64,000 nt of DNA from Procambarus clarkii (taxonomy: Eukaryota > Arthropoda > Malacostraca > Decapoda > Cambaridae), in NCBI RefSeq assembly GCF_040958095.1, contig NC_091154.1, positions 43,350,735 through 43,414,734 on the forward strand. The letters run 5' to 3'. The notes under the pieces were generated by a model, which saw only the letters and a list, made by a program, of their open reading frames with translations, did no database searches and was not told where the DNA came from. The position numbers and the translations under genes are program-made. Positions 44,881-56,745 of the stretch are shown in pieces. Position 1 is the first letter of the stretch. Each line of letters starts with the position of its first letter.

Positions 44881-46136
44881 TGTAACACGGGTTTAGGATC
44901 CACTCTCTTTACTTCCTTCTTTCTACTCCCTCTACCCGTATTCTTACTTATTATTCTCTACCAAGGGACTCCAAAACTTTTACCAAAGCCAACTCCACGC
45001 CACGTGGTCCTAAGACGATTGACCGACTTAGGATTCTACACCCAGTATGACGTGACCTAAGCTCTGATCAAAACCCTAGAGTCGCCTCTATGCTGCCACC
45101 ACCAGACCAGCTCTACAGAGCAATGATCGAGGTCTGGATCGATCACGCTAATTAATCAACCTTGGGGCTTGATCCCCACTAGTAGTTTATAACCTCGGAA
45201 ACTTGAGTGTGGAATTAATTAGATGGGGATGATGAATTCCGATCCGATGTTAGAATCGGCGCCCAATGCAACTCTGCCTCGTGTGGACCACGTGACCAGG
45301 ACAAGTTTACACATAACCAAATGGAAACAATAAAATGCAAATTAATAACAAATTTAATTTATTAAAAGAAAACTAAAACAAAATCTAAATGTGTTCACTC
45401 CCTATCACTTTAACACTCCCTACTTGACCTGAATGGCAAATGAGAAGACTATTTCTATACATAACCATAGCAACTATACCTCTATGTTTCCCAGCTCTCG
45501 GTGTTGGGGCTGGTCTTGGGGAGAGGTAAGATGTTTTGACCTCTCCCAGCTGCTCGGCAGATCACACTGATTTTTTTCTTGTCTGGACTACCCCAGACAG
45601 AGTATTGTATCCTTCCGCCTAGTCAAAGTCCTACCCAGTTACTAGCAAGGTTTAAGTTATAACAATTAACCTCTGTTGTACTTAATTGATCCAGACTGGT
45701 TGAATTATTTTACTGAATTAAATTACAAACATCTAACGGCAGAGCTGTTCCCGATCACAAAAATGGTTATTAAAACTTTGAGAAATAGTAGACCTGTCAA
45801 ACCCTGATGACCTATGACCGCCGGTCACTCCGCCTTAAAAGTTAGATCTGATTCGTGACGTCACTGATGGTGACTTAAACTCAATAATTAGAATACTCTT
45901 GATATTGTATCCAGTACTATTATACAATACAATTTTAATGCAAAATGAATAAAGGCTAATTTTCTCTAAATTACTGAATACTATAGGATGATTCATTATA
46001 CGCAGCTATGAACAAAGCGTTGGTTATTTCCACCGCGAATTCCCCTGGGGGTCAGGTCACCATGCGGCTCAGCTTCCCATTCTCTTTTGTCGATAAACCA
46101 CTCTGGATAATTCTTACAACAGCCTAGTTTGTTACA
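44881..46136 (-). repeat. Gypsy 3' LTR
   Basis: 1256 bp, plus-strand ends TGTAACACGGG and TTTGTTACA. Compared with the 5' LTR, the part right of about 45560 is almost identical, while the left half has many substitutions and small indels. Confidence 0.92.
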
Positions 46137-46145
46137 ACCCCCCCG
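46137..46145 (-). promoter_or_regulatory. Polypurine tract
   Basis: The minus strand reads CGGGGGGGT directly before the 3' LTR, the expected site of plus-strand priming. Confidence 0.65.
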
Positions 46146-48176
46146 CACAAGCACTTAGTAAACCTTGTTAATTTGTTAAAATTCACGAGGTTTAGTATCC
46201 AAACCCACAATTCAACTCATGCCACAAACAAAAGCTAACCTAACTAATAAAATTTGACAAATAATAGTCCAACATCATAATAAACATGTTCATATTTCAT
46301 AAATTTCTCAGCTGTCAACTGACAGCAATCCTCTAATATCAGGAAACATACATCCTATCCTTACTGACATAGCTAAATAACATGTCCCTACTCTACCATC
46401 AAAAACTAGCTATTAAACTCTCTTGGCTCTTCACTAGCCAAGTCCATGTGTCCTCTAGAGCCGGCCACACCGTGCTCAAACAAACATTAAAGTTATATCA
46501 TCAGACTGAACTTTCAGTCATCCGGGAGCGTACTACGGAACTATCAGGTACTCATCCGTGTACTAACCACTCCCCATCAATGTCAACCTTGACATGTTAA
46601 GGAACACACCTAATGTTTATTTCATGTATCTAAAAATATAAAAAAAAATTCCTATACTATATCACAGGTTTCAGCTGACTGTACAGCCGAGTGTTCTCAC
46701 TCACTAGAAGTGTCAATGTTTATATTGGTCCGCCTCTCCTGTGTTCAAACATTCTGCAAAAAATAGCACAACATAATTTTCCATAACCGTTTGTTCTGGG
46801 CTGAGACAATTACACAGGGGCTTCGATTTTGATTACTGACCAATTTATAGAGTAAAATTCATATATTATACCAGAATTATTATTTTAAATCTGTTTTTCA
46901 ACATTTATAAAGTATTGATTCTAAATCTGTTTTTCAACATTTAAACAAAAGTGTCCAGATGTTCTTTACACAGATGTTCAGAGCCAACTTTGTTGTTTGT
47001 ATCAATTGTTCATATTGAGTAAACGAGAAAAAAATCGATGCTGCTGGATGCTGAATGTAGTCGCTGACGATGACGGTGGCGATCTTGCTTCTTCTCATGT
47101 GTAGACATCAATACCTGGTCCTCTTGTACTCCCATCCGGTACTACTGAATGACGACAGAGTGTAGTAGAGCTGAGTGCCAAGTGACAGCTGTAGAATACT
47201 GTTACTTCGGCCATTAATCTTGCTCTCGACAGTCCACACGCCTTCATATCAATCACAGTTCACACGGCAGTCTTGATGTTAAACTTGACGGCGCAGATGA
47301 CCACAGCAGAGCAGAACTGGATGTACCAACGGTGTCTCTTAGCAGGAGTGGTGTCAGAAGGTCGTAGAGGCGGGTTGCTTGTTTGCAGAACAGGTGAATC
47401 TCGTCTTCCATCATTGCTCACGTCATCTCAGGCGTTTCTTGATGTCACCAGGTTACTAGGCCGTAAACACCAACTGTGTATACCCTCGTACCGCCGACTT
47501 TAGGCCAAAGGAGACAATTTTGCGACCTTCTATTGGCGAGTCCCGGTACTCTGTAGGGAAACCGTGCCTTCCACCTGTGACCGCCTTACTTCCGCTTTCT
47601 TGTTACTTCAGATGACGTAATCATTAATCTTCCGGCGAAATTCTTGAGTACTGCTACGTGCTTTCCATTTCTTGACCTCTCCTCCAACACTGCTGGAATG
47701 GCTGCAGTCTTGATGACGCAGCAGGTGGGTAGTGGTGATCTCGAGACAGCTACCCCGGCGTTGTATGGCACCTCCGGTGACTGCTATAATGTGGACAGCT
47801 CGCTGGCCCTGACAACCTCGTTAGTGACGTGAGGCGTCGGCCGGGTGACTCTTGGACAGTCACTCATCCCCAAAGTAACTGATGTATGGGTTACTGGGTC
47901 TGGTGGGGGGAGGGCTTTGTGTAACGTGCCTCCCCCCTCGGTCTTTACAGACAAGGGTTCACGTGTGGCTGGAACAACTGGGTCGGTGTACCAATCAGAC
48001 CTGGGAACAGACAGACACAACACAGCGGAAGCATAGATATACTCTGGGTTTGGTGGAGGTGGAACCCCAGAGCACGGTAAAAGTTGCTACCTGAGTCAAG
48101 TATAGACATAGTACACCTCATTGCCTTTACAGGAAAATCTAATGAATACTAAATTATACTAACCAAGGAAGTTACT
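46146..48176 (-). other. Gypsy region between pol and 3' LTR, no gene found
   Basis: About 2 kb. Only short frames are present on both strands. No signal peptide plus membrane anchor pattern of an envelope protein was seen. It may be long 3' UTR or decayed extra sequence. Confidence 0.6.
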
Positions 48177-51100
48177 TTACTGTACAGCGCGAGATCTCGT
48201 CACCATAGGGTGGCGAGACTGCACCTGACTACTGATGAGCGATGACAGAGGGTCATCCTCATCTTCTGACTCGTCGGTGAAGCCATGAGTCAGCACTGCT
48301 GAGTCAGGAACTAGACCCGCTGAAGGCAGTTCTAATTCCTCTCTAGCATGATAATGTTTCAATTTATTCACGTGAATTGTCCTTTCCACCTGGTCCTCGA
48401 ACACTCCTTTTATAACAAGATTAACCGGCCCCGCCCTTTTAATTACTCTATATGGTCCTCGCCACCTCGGAGCTAGTTTCCTGCTCTGATTGGCGGGCGC
48501 AGCCTCATTCACTCTCAATACGAGGCTTCCTTCCTTCAACTCAAGAGGGCGCACTTTCTTGTCATAAAAATGAGCATACCGAGTCCGTGCCTTCTTGGAC
48601 GCTTCAGCTGCAATATTCCATGCATTTCTCATTTTTCCAAGGACCTCTGAAGGATAGTCCTCCCCGTATGCAACATTATGTCTGTTAAGCAGACCTGACG
48701 GGAAATTGCATGAATTACCAGTAAACAAATGAAGTGGTTGGGTGTTAATTGATTGGTGGATGGCAGTATTCAAGGCGAACTGAACATAGGGTAGGTGTTC
48801 ATCCCAGGTGTTTGCATCATGTTCAGCAAGGATTGCAAGCATATCCTTGACTGAACGATTAGTCCGTTCCGTCATTCCGTTTGCTTGTGGGTGGTAGGCC
48901 GTTGTAAAAGCCGAAGTTGTCTCTAAAATCTTACAAACTTCTCTAAATATATTCCCATTGAATTCTTGACCCCGGTCAGAGACTAAAACTTTAGGAGGTC
49001 CGAATACAGTAACGAACCTACGCAAGAACGCATCTGCAACCGTACGAGAATCCTTCTGAGGTAATGCAACTAGTGTAGTGTATCTAGACAGATGGTCAAC
49101 TAGCACCAACACGTATCTGTTACCCGCATGACTGTGGTGTAAATCAATCAGATCGGCCCCCACACGATCTAACGGTTCACGAATTTCAGGAAATTCCTGA
49201 AGTGGGGCTTGTACCTTAAGGGTACCTTTCCTCCTCTGGCAACGAGGGCACGACTTCACAAAATTGATTACCTCAGAAAGTAATCCTGGAAAATAAAATA
49301 GAGACTTTGCTTTTAAGTGCGTTTTAAAGATCCCCGGATGCCCTGCAATTTTTGAAGCATGTGCAAGCTTTAACGCTGATGACCGCAACGCGTCCGGAAT
49401 AACTAGCTGAAATACTGCCCTATCATTCTGGCTATTAACATAATACAGGACGCCCTGTTTCATCTCAAAATCATGTATAGGTAAATTCTTTTTCTTTTTC
49501 GGGTATTTTCCTCCCTCTAAATACTCAATAATCTCTTTCCATCTCGGCTCGTTCATCTGGTATTTTCTCATTTTATCCGATGGAATGGTTTCAATATTTT
49601 CATTAATCTGCATTGCCGCTATATTTCTACTTAGCGTATCTGGCACAACATGTGCTGGACCAGGCTTGTACAAGATCTGGAATGAGTGGGCCGAAAGTTC
49701 GTGAGACCAGCGTGACATTCGTGGGCATTTCGTTCGCTTTTTAAATATATGTGTTAACGCTCGATGGTCTGTGTAGATTACAAAATGCCGCTGAAATAGG
49801 TAAGGCTCGAAATACCTAACTGATTCTACTACTGCCAGTGCCTCCCGATCCGTAGCTGAATAACGAACTTCAGGTCCTTTGACCTTCCTACTGAAATAGG
49901 CTACTGGATGGGGTAAATTATCTGCGTCTCGCTGAATTAAGCACCCGCCAATAGCAATACCGCTGGCGTCAGTGTGCACTTCCCACTCTTTCTCAAAATC
50001 AGGAATAGCCAATACCGGTGTCGTGATTAGTTGGTCTTTCAGTTTGCGATAGGCCTCGTCATGTTCTGATTTCCACACAAACTTCGCATTTTTCTTTGTC
50101 AGATCAGTCAGGGGTGCTGAAATGCCAGCGAAACCTTCAATGTGACGACGAAAATATCCGGCCGCCCCCAAAAACCTACGCACGTCCTTTGCTGTCCTTG
50201 GAGTAGGCATGTCAGCAATGGCGCGGCAAGAATCTGGGTCAGGTCGGATACCGTCTGGGCACACCTGGAACCCCAGAAATTTGAATTTCTGAGCCGCCAA
50301 GGTGCACTTCTGAACATTCAGCCTGAAACCTGCCTGATCTAACAATTTCAAAGTCTCAGTCAAGTCCTGTAGGTGTTCCTCAAACGTCCTGGAATATATC
50401 ACAACATCATCCAGGTACGCTAAAGAATGCCTACCCAGTACCGGACTAAGGATAAAGTTGATGGCCCTCTGAAACGACGAAGGCGCTGTCTTCAAACCAA
50501 ACGGCATCCTACGGAATTGATAAGTGTGCCTACCATCCGAGAATGCTGTTTTTTCCCTATCCTGTTCTGCCACCGGAATCGCCCAATACGCCGATTTTGC
50601 GTCAAGAGTTGAGAAATACTTAGCAGCACCAAATTGATCTATTATCTCCTGTATTCGGGGCAACGGATACACATCACCCTTAGTTAGTTCGTTCACCTTC
50701 CGGTAGTCAACACAGAAACGATAACTACCGTCCGGTTTCCGAACTAGCACAACAGGAGAGAGCCATGGTGACGTACTAGGCTCTATTACGCCCTGTCTCA
50801 ACATTTTCTGGCACTCCTCCCTGATAATGTTCTTTGCCTGTTCCGGCAACCTCCACTGTCTTGTGTACACAGGCAAATGGTCACCAGTTGGAATGGTGTG
50901 CTCGATCTTATCAAGGAGACCAATCTGGTCATCCTCTGTCGCAAACAATTTCGGGAATTTTCGTAAAACTCCTCTCAGTGCCTTCCTATCTGCCTGTGCA
51001 ACATGTTGCAAATCAAGTGCTGAAATTAATTTTTCCACTTCCTCAACATTCTGTGCAACATTTCTCGTCTCGTATTGTACTTTGGATGGTGTTTTAGTGT

Positions 51101-51884
51101 TCAACATATTTAGTGCACTACATTGTGCAGTGACGGCTGGCGTCTCAGCTGACTCATGGTGAAAGATTTCTGTGTCCTCCACCATGGTTCCCTGAGATAC
51201 CCTATCACCTGCCCTGAAGCGAAAAGTCTTATGTGAAAGATTGACAACTGGAATGAGTGCACCTTTATCGAGCACTACAACTAAGTGATGAGGAATTAAT
51301 AAACTATCACATCTCCCAGCCACCTGAAGGGTGGTACCTGGTTGTATGTGACGTCCCACGGCTACTTTAATAAATTTAACAGAATGTGGTGGGCAACTCT
51401 GTTTGGTCAATGCATGCAAGGCGCATGACCTCTTAACTGTGTCTGGAAGAGACTTAAAAATCAATTTTGGATAGTGCGCATTATATTTCAGCTTCCTCTT
51501 AATTGAAGCTACAACTGGGGGATGGTCGATCATCTCCACTGGGTAGGAAGTCTGTCCCAACTGCAACCTGCAGTTCCTAGCCCCTTTTTGAGCAGACAAG
51601 GAATAATCAAATCGCGACAGAAAATCAGTTCCCATTAAGATGTGACCAGGAAAATCAAGGTTCTCTACGATCGTACATGTGTGAGGCTGCAATGCCCCAT
51701 CAATCTCAAAATTAACTGTACCTTGACCTACGATCTCAATCTTTTCCCCATTGACTGCTGTTAGTGTCTTTGCGCAACGTTGAAGACGTGCATACTTAAA
51801 ATTGCTGAAGGCTGACTTTTTAATTACCGTTGCCTGGCTTCCTGTATCAACAAAAGCTGTCAATCTCACACCTTCCACTTTCAC
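48177..51884 (-). CDS. pol: Gypsy Pol polyprotein (protease, RT, RNase H, integrase)
   Basis: An intact frame of 1,235 codons. The aspartic protease site is FVDTGSQATV near residue 10. The RT has the LDAKSAYWAI, MPFGLKTAPSSFQR and catalytic YLDDVVIYS blocks. RNase H begins WEVHTDASGIAIGG. The integrase has an HHCC-like zinc region (CPRCQRRKG), then DLIDLHH, VSDRGQEFNG and the third acidic residue in ANGMTERTNR. The true frame extends upstream to the gag stop, so the first ATG is not necessarily used. The absence of other damage suggests recent activity. Confidence 0.93.
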   Translation of the reverse strand: MKVEGVRLTAFVDTGSQATVIKKSAFSNFKYARLQRCAKTLTAVNGEKIEIVGQGTVNFEIDGALQPHTCTIVENLDFPGHILMGTDFLSRFDYSLSAQKGARNCRLQLGQTSYPVEMIDHPPVVASIKRKLKYNAHYPKLIFKSLPDTVKRSCALHALTKQSCPPHSVKFIKVAVGRHIQPGTTLQVAGRCDSLLIPHHLVVVLDKGALIPVVNLSHKTFRFRAGDRVSQGTMVEDTEIFHHESAETPAVTAQCSALNMLNTKTPSKVQYETRNVAQNVEEVEKLISALDLQHVAQADRKALRGVLRKFPKLFATEDDQIGLLDKIEHTIPTGDHLPVYTRQWRLPEQAKNIIREECQKMLRQGVIEPSTSPWLSPVVLVRKPDGSYRFCVDYRKVNELTKGDVYPLPRIQEIIDQFGAAKYFSTLDAKSAYWAIPVAEQDREKTAFSDGRHTYQFRRMPFGLKTAPSSFQRAINFILSPVLGRHSLAYLDDVVIYSRTFEEHLQDLTETLKLLDQAGFRLNVQKCTLAAQKFKFLGFQVCPDGIRPDPDSCRAIADMPTPRTAKDVRRFLGAAGYFRRHIEGFAGISAPLTDLTKKNAKFVWKSEHDEAYRKLKDQLITTPVLAIPDFEKEWEVHTDASGIAIGGCLIQRDADNLPHPVAYFSRKVKGPEVRYSATDREALAVVESVRYFEPYLFQRHFVIYTDHRALTHIFKKRTKCPRMSRWSHELSAHSFQILYKPGPAHVVPDTLSRNIAAMQINENIETIPSDKMRKYQMNEPRWKEIIEYLEGGKYPKKKKNLPIHDFEMKQGVLYYVNSQNDRAVFQLVIPDALRSSALKLAHASKIAGHPGIFKTHLKAKSLFYFPGLLSEVINFVKSCPRCQRRKGTLKVQAPLQEFPEIREPLDRVGADLIDLHHSHAGNRYVLVLVDHLSRYTTLVALPQKDSRTVADAFLRRFVTVFGPPKVLVSDRGQEFNGNIFREVCKILETTSAFTTAYHPQANGMTERTNRSVKDMLAILAEHDANTWDEHLPYVQFALNTAIHQSINTQPLHLFTGNSCNFPSGLLNRHNVAYGEDYPSEVLGKMRNAWNIAAEASKKARTRYAHFYDKKVRPLELKEGSLVLRVNEAAPANQSRKLAPRWRGPYRVIKRAGPVNLVIKGVFEDQVERTIHVNKLKHYHAREELELPSAGLVPDSAVLTHGFTDESEDEDDPLSSLISSQVQSRHPMVTRSRAVQ

Positions 51885-51920
51885 CTCAAAAGTAGGCCTA
51901 CCATCACTAGGAGCCTGCTT

Positions 51921-53060
51921 TCATGCTTTCGTAGGAGTGACTTCGCAATCCCTCTGTATATGCCCGCGCTTCCAGCAGGAGTAACACCTCCGCGGATCTC
52001 TGTTGGTACCCCGCGCAGGGTGGCTCGAACTTGCAGCTGAGGGCTGCTTCCCGCCTGATGAACCCGCGCCACAGTTCCTCGGCTTGGCTCCCTCGCCTTT
52101 ACTTAACGCCTCTACGTATGGCGACAACTGAGTGCCCGGCGTCTCCGTGCGCATCTGCCTGTCTAAGGCTGTGGCGGCCTGGGGTTGGGGTTGAGGTATG
52201 GTGTGGGTGGCCTGGGGTTGGGGTGTGGATGGAGGTTGGGGTCGAGGTATGGTGTGGGTGGCCTCGGGTTGGGGTGTGGATTGAGGTTGGGGTTGAGGCT
52301 GAGGTATGGTGTGGGTGGCCTCGGGTTGGGGTGTGGATTGAGGTTGGAATGGGTATGGGTATGGGTATGGGGTGGCCTGGGGTTGGAATGGGTATGGGGT
52401 GGCCTGGGGTTGGAATGGGTATGGGTATGGGTATGGGGTGGCCTGGGGTTGGAATGGGTATGGAGTGGCCTGGGGTTGGGGGAAGGGTTGGTATGGGAAC
52501 TGAGGATGGGGTTGGTATGGGAATTGAGGATGGGGTAGGTATGGGAGGTGGGGTTGGGGTTGTTGTAGTGACGGATGAGGTGTACCTAGGTGTTGTGGGT
52601 GCTGTGGTATTGGTGTTATGTTGGGTAGTTCCTGCTGTTGGTGTGGTTGTTCATGTTCCCGTTGAACAGGTTGCTGTTCTCTACCGAGCGAAGTGGGACG
52701 TCCTGCCATACTAACTGAGGCCCCCTGTCTACCCTGCTGGCATGGCGTCGATGTTATTTGTGGGGGAACCCAAGACGGCTCTCCCCACTCATGGGACGAC
52801 TCCTCGCAAGACTCCCCACTCATGTCAATAATAGTATCTCTCCAGGGATGGAAAGATACCCTCGACTGCCCAGTCCCATGCAGAACCCGTGAACTCGTCG
52901 CTTCAGTCCCACTGGCCCCACCTGTGGTGCCAGTTGAGCTACCTGAGCGGTCCCCAGTGGTGTCGGAAGAGGTTCTATCCTCTACACTCCCATTCCCACT
53001 GGTCCCTACTGACTGGCCATTATCTGGGTTAAACATTTTCTGTGATTCCTGGTGTGCCAC
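51921..53060 (-). CDS. gag: Gypsy Gag-like protein with CCHC zinc knuckle
   Basis: A frame of 379 codons. A serine/glycine/threonine-rich N-terminus is followed by a long proline/glutamine repeat region (units such as QPHPQFPYQP and FQPQATPYPYPY), and one zinc knuckle CYSCWKRGHIQRDC (C-x2-C-x4-H-x4-C) near the C-terminus. It ends at a TGA (51923-51921) and is in the same frame as pol. It lacks a clear conserved capsid segment, so part of a canonical Gag may be missing or diverged. Confidence 0.75.
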   Translation of the reverse strand: MAHQESQKMFNPDNGQSVGTSGNGSVEDRTSSDTTGDRSGSSTGTTGGASGTEATSSRVLHGTGQSRVSFHPWRDTIIDMSGESCEESSHEWGEPSWVPPQITSTPCQQGRQGASVSMAGRPTSLGREQQPVQREHEQPHQQQELPNITPIPQHPQHLGTPHPSLQQPQPHLPYLPHPQFPYQPHPQFPYQPFPQPQATPYPFQPQATPYPYPYPFQPQATPYPFQPQATPYPYPYPFQPQSTPQPEATHTIPQPQPQPQSTPQPEATHTIPRPQPPSTPQPQATHTIPQPQPQAATALDRQMRTETPGTQLSPYVEALSKGEGAKPRNCGAGSSGGKQPSAASSSHPARGTNRDPRRCYSCWKRGHIQRDCEVTPTKA

Positions 53061-55247
53061 GTCTCTTCTAAACTACCCTTTAGTACACCGTCGACCCGGA
53101 CTCACTACAACCGTGATCTTACACAAAAATAAAAAAAAATAAAAAAAAATCACAACTCTATTCTAAGATAAAACTACTAAATTCCCAAAATAGGAAATAC
53201 ACCGATTTATCGATAGAATCGCTGAAGTGAATCCAATGAATGAGTGTCTGCCCCGCACTCGTGTCTGACCGTGAAATATCCCGCAGTTCTATTGCTGAAA
53301 CCTAAGTCCTTTACGTTAACAAAAAAAATTAAAGAATCTAATTTATATAAAACAAATTAAATGATAACGCCACTAACGCGCAGCACTCGTGATGGATTAA
53401 TAAAGAATATTTACTGTACTTGAATACTAAACGCGCTTGAAGTGAGCAGCGTGGCCCCTGATGACTGATGGAGCGGGACCAGCTGCGCTGAAAAAAAAAC
53501 TAAGTCCCGCGCTTTTTCGCTTAAACGCTGAAAAATCAAAATTTTTGTTCTGAAGGAAAATAACTAGTTTTACGTTAATAAACCGCTCTAGCGATTGATA
53601 TAGACACCCAGGACCTATATATGCTTACCAAAAATTGAATTTTTATCAAAACTGCGTTTTTACTCCATTGCTGGACTCTGCCAATTTTTCTGACTCCGAG
53701 GGAAAAATATTCTATCACCCCAAATATCACAAAACTCCTTTAATTCACAAAAATTTGGGTTTCTCGTTCCCAGATATAAATACGTTATTATTTACTACTG
53801 ACGTTGTATGCAGAACAATACTGACACTTCGGGCGGTTTCAACACTCACTAATTCGATTTTTCGTCAAAATCCGAGATTTTCACCTCAAATGGACTCTGA
53901 CAAAATTACAACACGATTTTCTCGAAAAATAACTAAATTCGGCAAAAATGTAATTATCACTGTTTAATGCTTTACGAACAGAATTACGTCCCTTGCGCGC
54001 ACTAGAGAGTAATACTGACTCTAGGATATACACGAAACCTGAAAATTAGAATTTCCGCCAAAAAGTCAGATTCTAGCCCAAGCTGGACTTAGAAAATTTT
54101 CCACCTACGTTTCTACTGAAAACAGAATTCTAAGTCTACAAACACAATTCTACCGTCTTACTGGTAGAAACTAGAAAATATCATCCGCATCGACTGGGGA
54201 ATCCTAATGATACCCAGATCATACACGTGACCCACGAATATAAATTAATTACAGTTAACGACTTTCCGACATTGACTTAGCCGAAAACTTATCCCAAAAT
54301 ACTTAGAAATATTCCGCGGACAAATAACATTTACACGCAACTTACTATCCCTTAAACTCCTTCACTTATCTATCGTGACCGACACATAGCCCTAAGTCCA
54401 GAGGATTAACTACACTCTAGCAACAACGCCTCTGACTTAGACTAATACAACAGGGAATAACAAACTTAACGTACGCACTTAGCCTAATATGCAAGAAAAT
54501 GCTAAACACTTTGATGAAAAAAATTTTTTTAACCGGGGATTGAATGTAAGGGAAAAAAATTAATCTCTAGAACAATGAAAATAAACGGAAATTACTTTAT
54601 AAATTGAAGTATACTTAATTAAAAAATGCACTCGACTTAATCCTATAATTGTTCCTACCGGCTCGCCGTACCACACCTAGCCTAGGGGCCACACCCTCTA
54701 GGTTCCAACAGAGCGACACGCGGCTTTCAGCAACAATTATGACTAGGGACGACTCAACCTCCACTAAGTGTGCGATCACTTAGTTGTTGAATCGCTGCTA
54801 GGTAGGTTACTAGTCCGTCCCTCGGAGGCCGCAACGCCCTTCACGGATTACGTTTTTCCTAGCGTTTTGGGTCGTCTAATAACGCCCTCGGACTATCTAC
54901 TGGCGTCCCACAGATATATCCGCCCCCGACAGCCCTCAAGGAACTGCTGTTGAGAGTATGGCGGCTCCCAACACCTCTGAATTAATTGCAATGGGTCGAG
55001 TATGGTACCCAGTCCAATCAACTCGGAGCGGTCTCCTTTTCAATAAATCTAATTTTAACAGCCTAATCTTACTAACTAACCTTAATCATATCAGCCCGCA
55101 TGACCCAAGATTCGCCAATCCCCACTCAAACGCACTTGTGGGGCGCACTGCTAATCCTGGCCCGCGGCTGTCTCCTTAGCATCCGCGCACGTGTTCGAAC
55201 GGCTAGACGCGTGAGCCTTTCAACAATTTCAAACAAAATTGTTGAAA
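53061..55247 (-). other. Gypsy 5' leader, no gene found
   Basis: About 2.2 kb between the primer-binding site and gag. Only short frames are present. A perfect 12-bp stem with a 6-nt loop (arms 55218-55229 and 55236-55247) lies next to the primer-binding site. Confidence 0.55.
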
Positions 55248-55263
55248 CCACCGCTGTGCACCA
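55248..55263 (-). promoter_or_regulatory. Putative primer-binding site
   Basis: One base after the 5' LTR the minus strand reads TGGTGCACAGCGGTGG. The leading TGG complements a tRNA CCA end. The tRNA could not be identified from sequence alone. Confidence 0.55.
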
Positions 55264-55264
55264 T

Positions 55265-56508
55265 TGTAACACGGGTTAGGATTTCTCTCTCTTTCACTTC
55301 CTTCTACTCCCTCTACCCGTATTCTTACTTATTATTCTCTACCAAGGGACTCCAAAACTTTTAACAAAGCCAACTCCACGCCACGTGGTCCTAAGACGAT
55401 TGACCGACTTAGGATTCTACACCCAGTATGACGTGACCTAAGCTCTGAACAAAACCCTAGAGTCACCTCTGCTGCCACCACCAGACCAGTAATACAAGAG
55501 CAATGATCGAGGTCTGGATCGATCACGCTAATTAATCAACCTAGGGGCTTGATCCCCACTATAAACGATGACCTTGAGTGTGGAATAAATTACACGGTAA
55601 TGATAATTCCGATTCGATGTTAGAATCGGCGCCCAATGCAACTCTGCCTCGTGTGGACCACGTGACCAGGACAAGTATACACATAAAACACATGGAAACA
55701 ATAAAATGCAAATTAATAACAAATTTAATTTATTAAAAGAAAACTAAAACAAAATCTAAATAGGTTCACTCCCTATCACTTTAACACTCCCTACTTGACC
55801 TGAGTGGCAAATGAGAAGACTATCCCTATAATTAACAATAGCAACTATACCTTGGGCGACCACAGCTCTAGGTGTTGGGGCTGGTCTTGGGGAGAGGTAA
55901 GATGTTGACCTCTTATCCCAGCTGCTTCCGTGACCACACTGATTTTTTTCTTGTCTGGACTACCCCAGACAGAGTATTGTATCCTTCCGCCTAGTCAAAG
56001 TCCTACCCAGTTACTAGCAAGGTTTAAGTTATAACAATTAACCTCTGTTGTACTTAATTGATCCAGACTGGTTGAATTATTTTACTGAATTAAATTACAA
56101 ACATCTAACGGCAGAGCTGTTCCCGATCACAAAAATGGTTATTAAAACTTTGAGAAATAGTAGACCTGTCAACCCCTGATGACCTATGACCGCCGGTCAC
56201 TCCGCCTTAAAAGTTAGATCTGATTCGTGACGTCACTGATGGTGACTTAAACTCAATAATTAGAATACTCTTGATATTGTATCCAGTACTATTATACAAT
56301 ACAATTTTAATGCAAAATGAATAAAGGCTAATTTTCTCTAAATTACTGAATACTATAGGATGATTCATTATACGCAGCTATGAACAAAGCGTTGGTTATT
56401 TCCACCGCGAATTCCCCTGGGGGTCAGGTCACCATGCGGCTCAGCTTCCCATTCTCTTTTGTCGATAAACCACTCTGGATAATTCTTACAACAGCCTAGT
56501 TTGTTACA
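55265..56508 (-). repeat. Gypsy 5' LTR
   Basis: 1244 bp with the same ends as the 3' LTR. It carries the transcription start and regulatory sequences of the element by analogy; no promoter motif could be assigned. Confidence 0.92.
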
Positions 56509-56512
56509 CCCA

Positions 56513-56745
56513 CCCGAGTCACTCAAACATCTGCCACTACCCTGGATCACCTATGGACTAATATAACAGCTCCCCTTACATCTGGGGTAATTTATGACAG
56601 AACAACTGACCCCTATCCTACTGTCCTCATAGCAAACATTGACACATCACCACCAGAAACCAAAAAACTTTCATTCAGGCTACATAGTGAATCAGCTTTA
56701 GGCAATCTCTCTAATGCTCTCCACAATATTAACTGGATAACCGCC
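56513..56745 (+). mobile_element. LINE endonuclease fragment, right part
   Basis: Continues the frame interrupted by the Gypsy insertion: TRVTQTSATTLDHLWTN, then TDPYPTVLIANI at the position of the SDH-type motif of AP endonucleases. It ends where LINE copy D begins. Confidence 0.6.

Larger units (their letters stand above)
44877..56512 (-). mobile_element. Ty3/Gypsy LTR retrotransposon with target-site duplication
   Basis: An 11.6-kb minus-strand element. LTRs at 55265-56508 (5') and 44881-46136 (3') both have TG...CA ends. CCCA at 44877-44880 and 56509-56512 is the 4-bp target duplication. gag and pol are open, separated by one in-frame TGA. No envelope gene was found. Domain order protease, RT, RNase H, integrase places it in Ty3/Gypsy. 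Confidence 0.93.

Noticed and set aside
46382-48094. Envelope gene in the Gypsy element
   Set aside because: Only frames under 80 codons, with no signal peptide or membrane anchor pattern.
52031-52714. Plus-strand valine/glycine/tryptophan-rich frames
   Set aside because: Complement of the gag proline/glutamine repeats.
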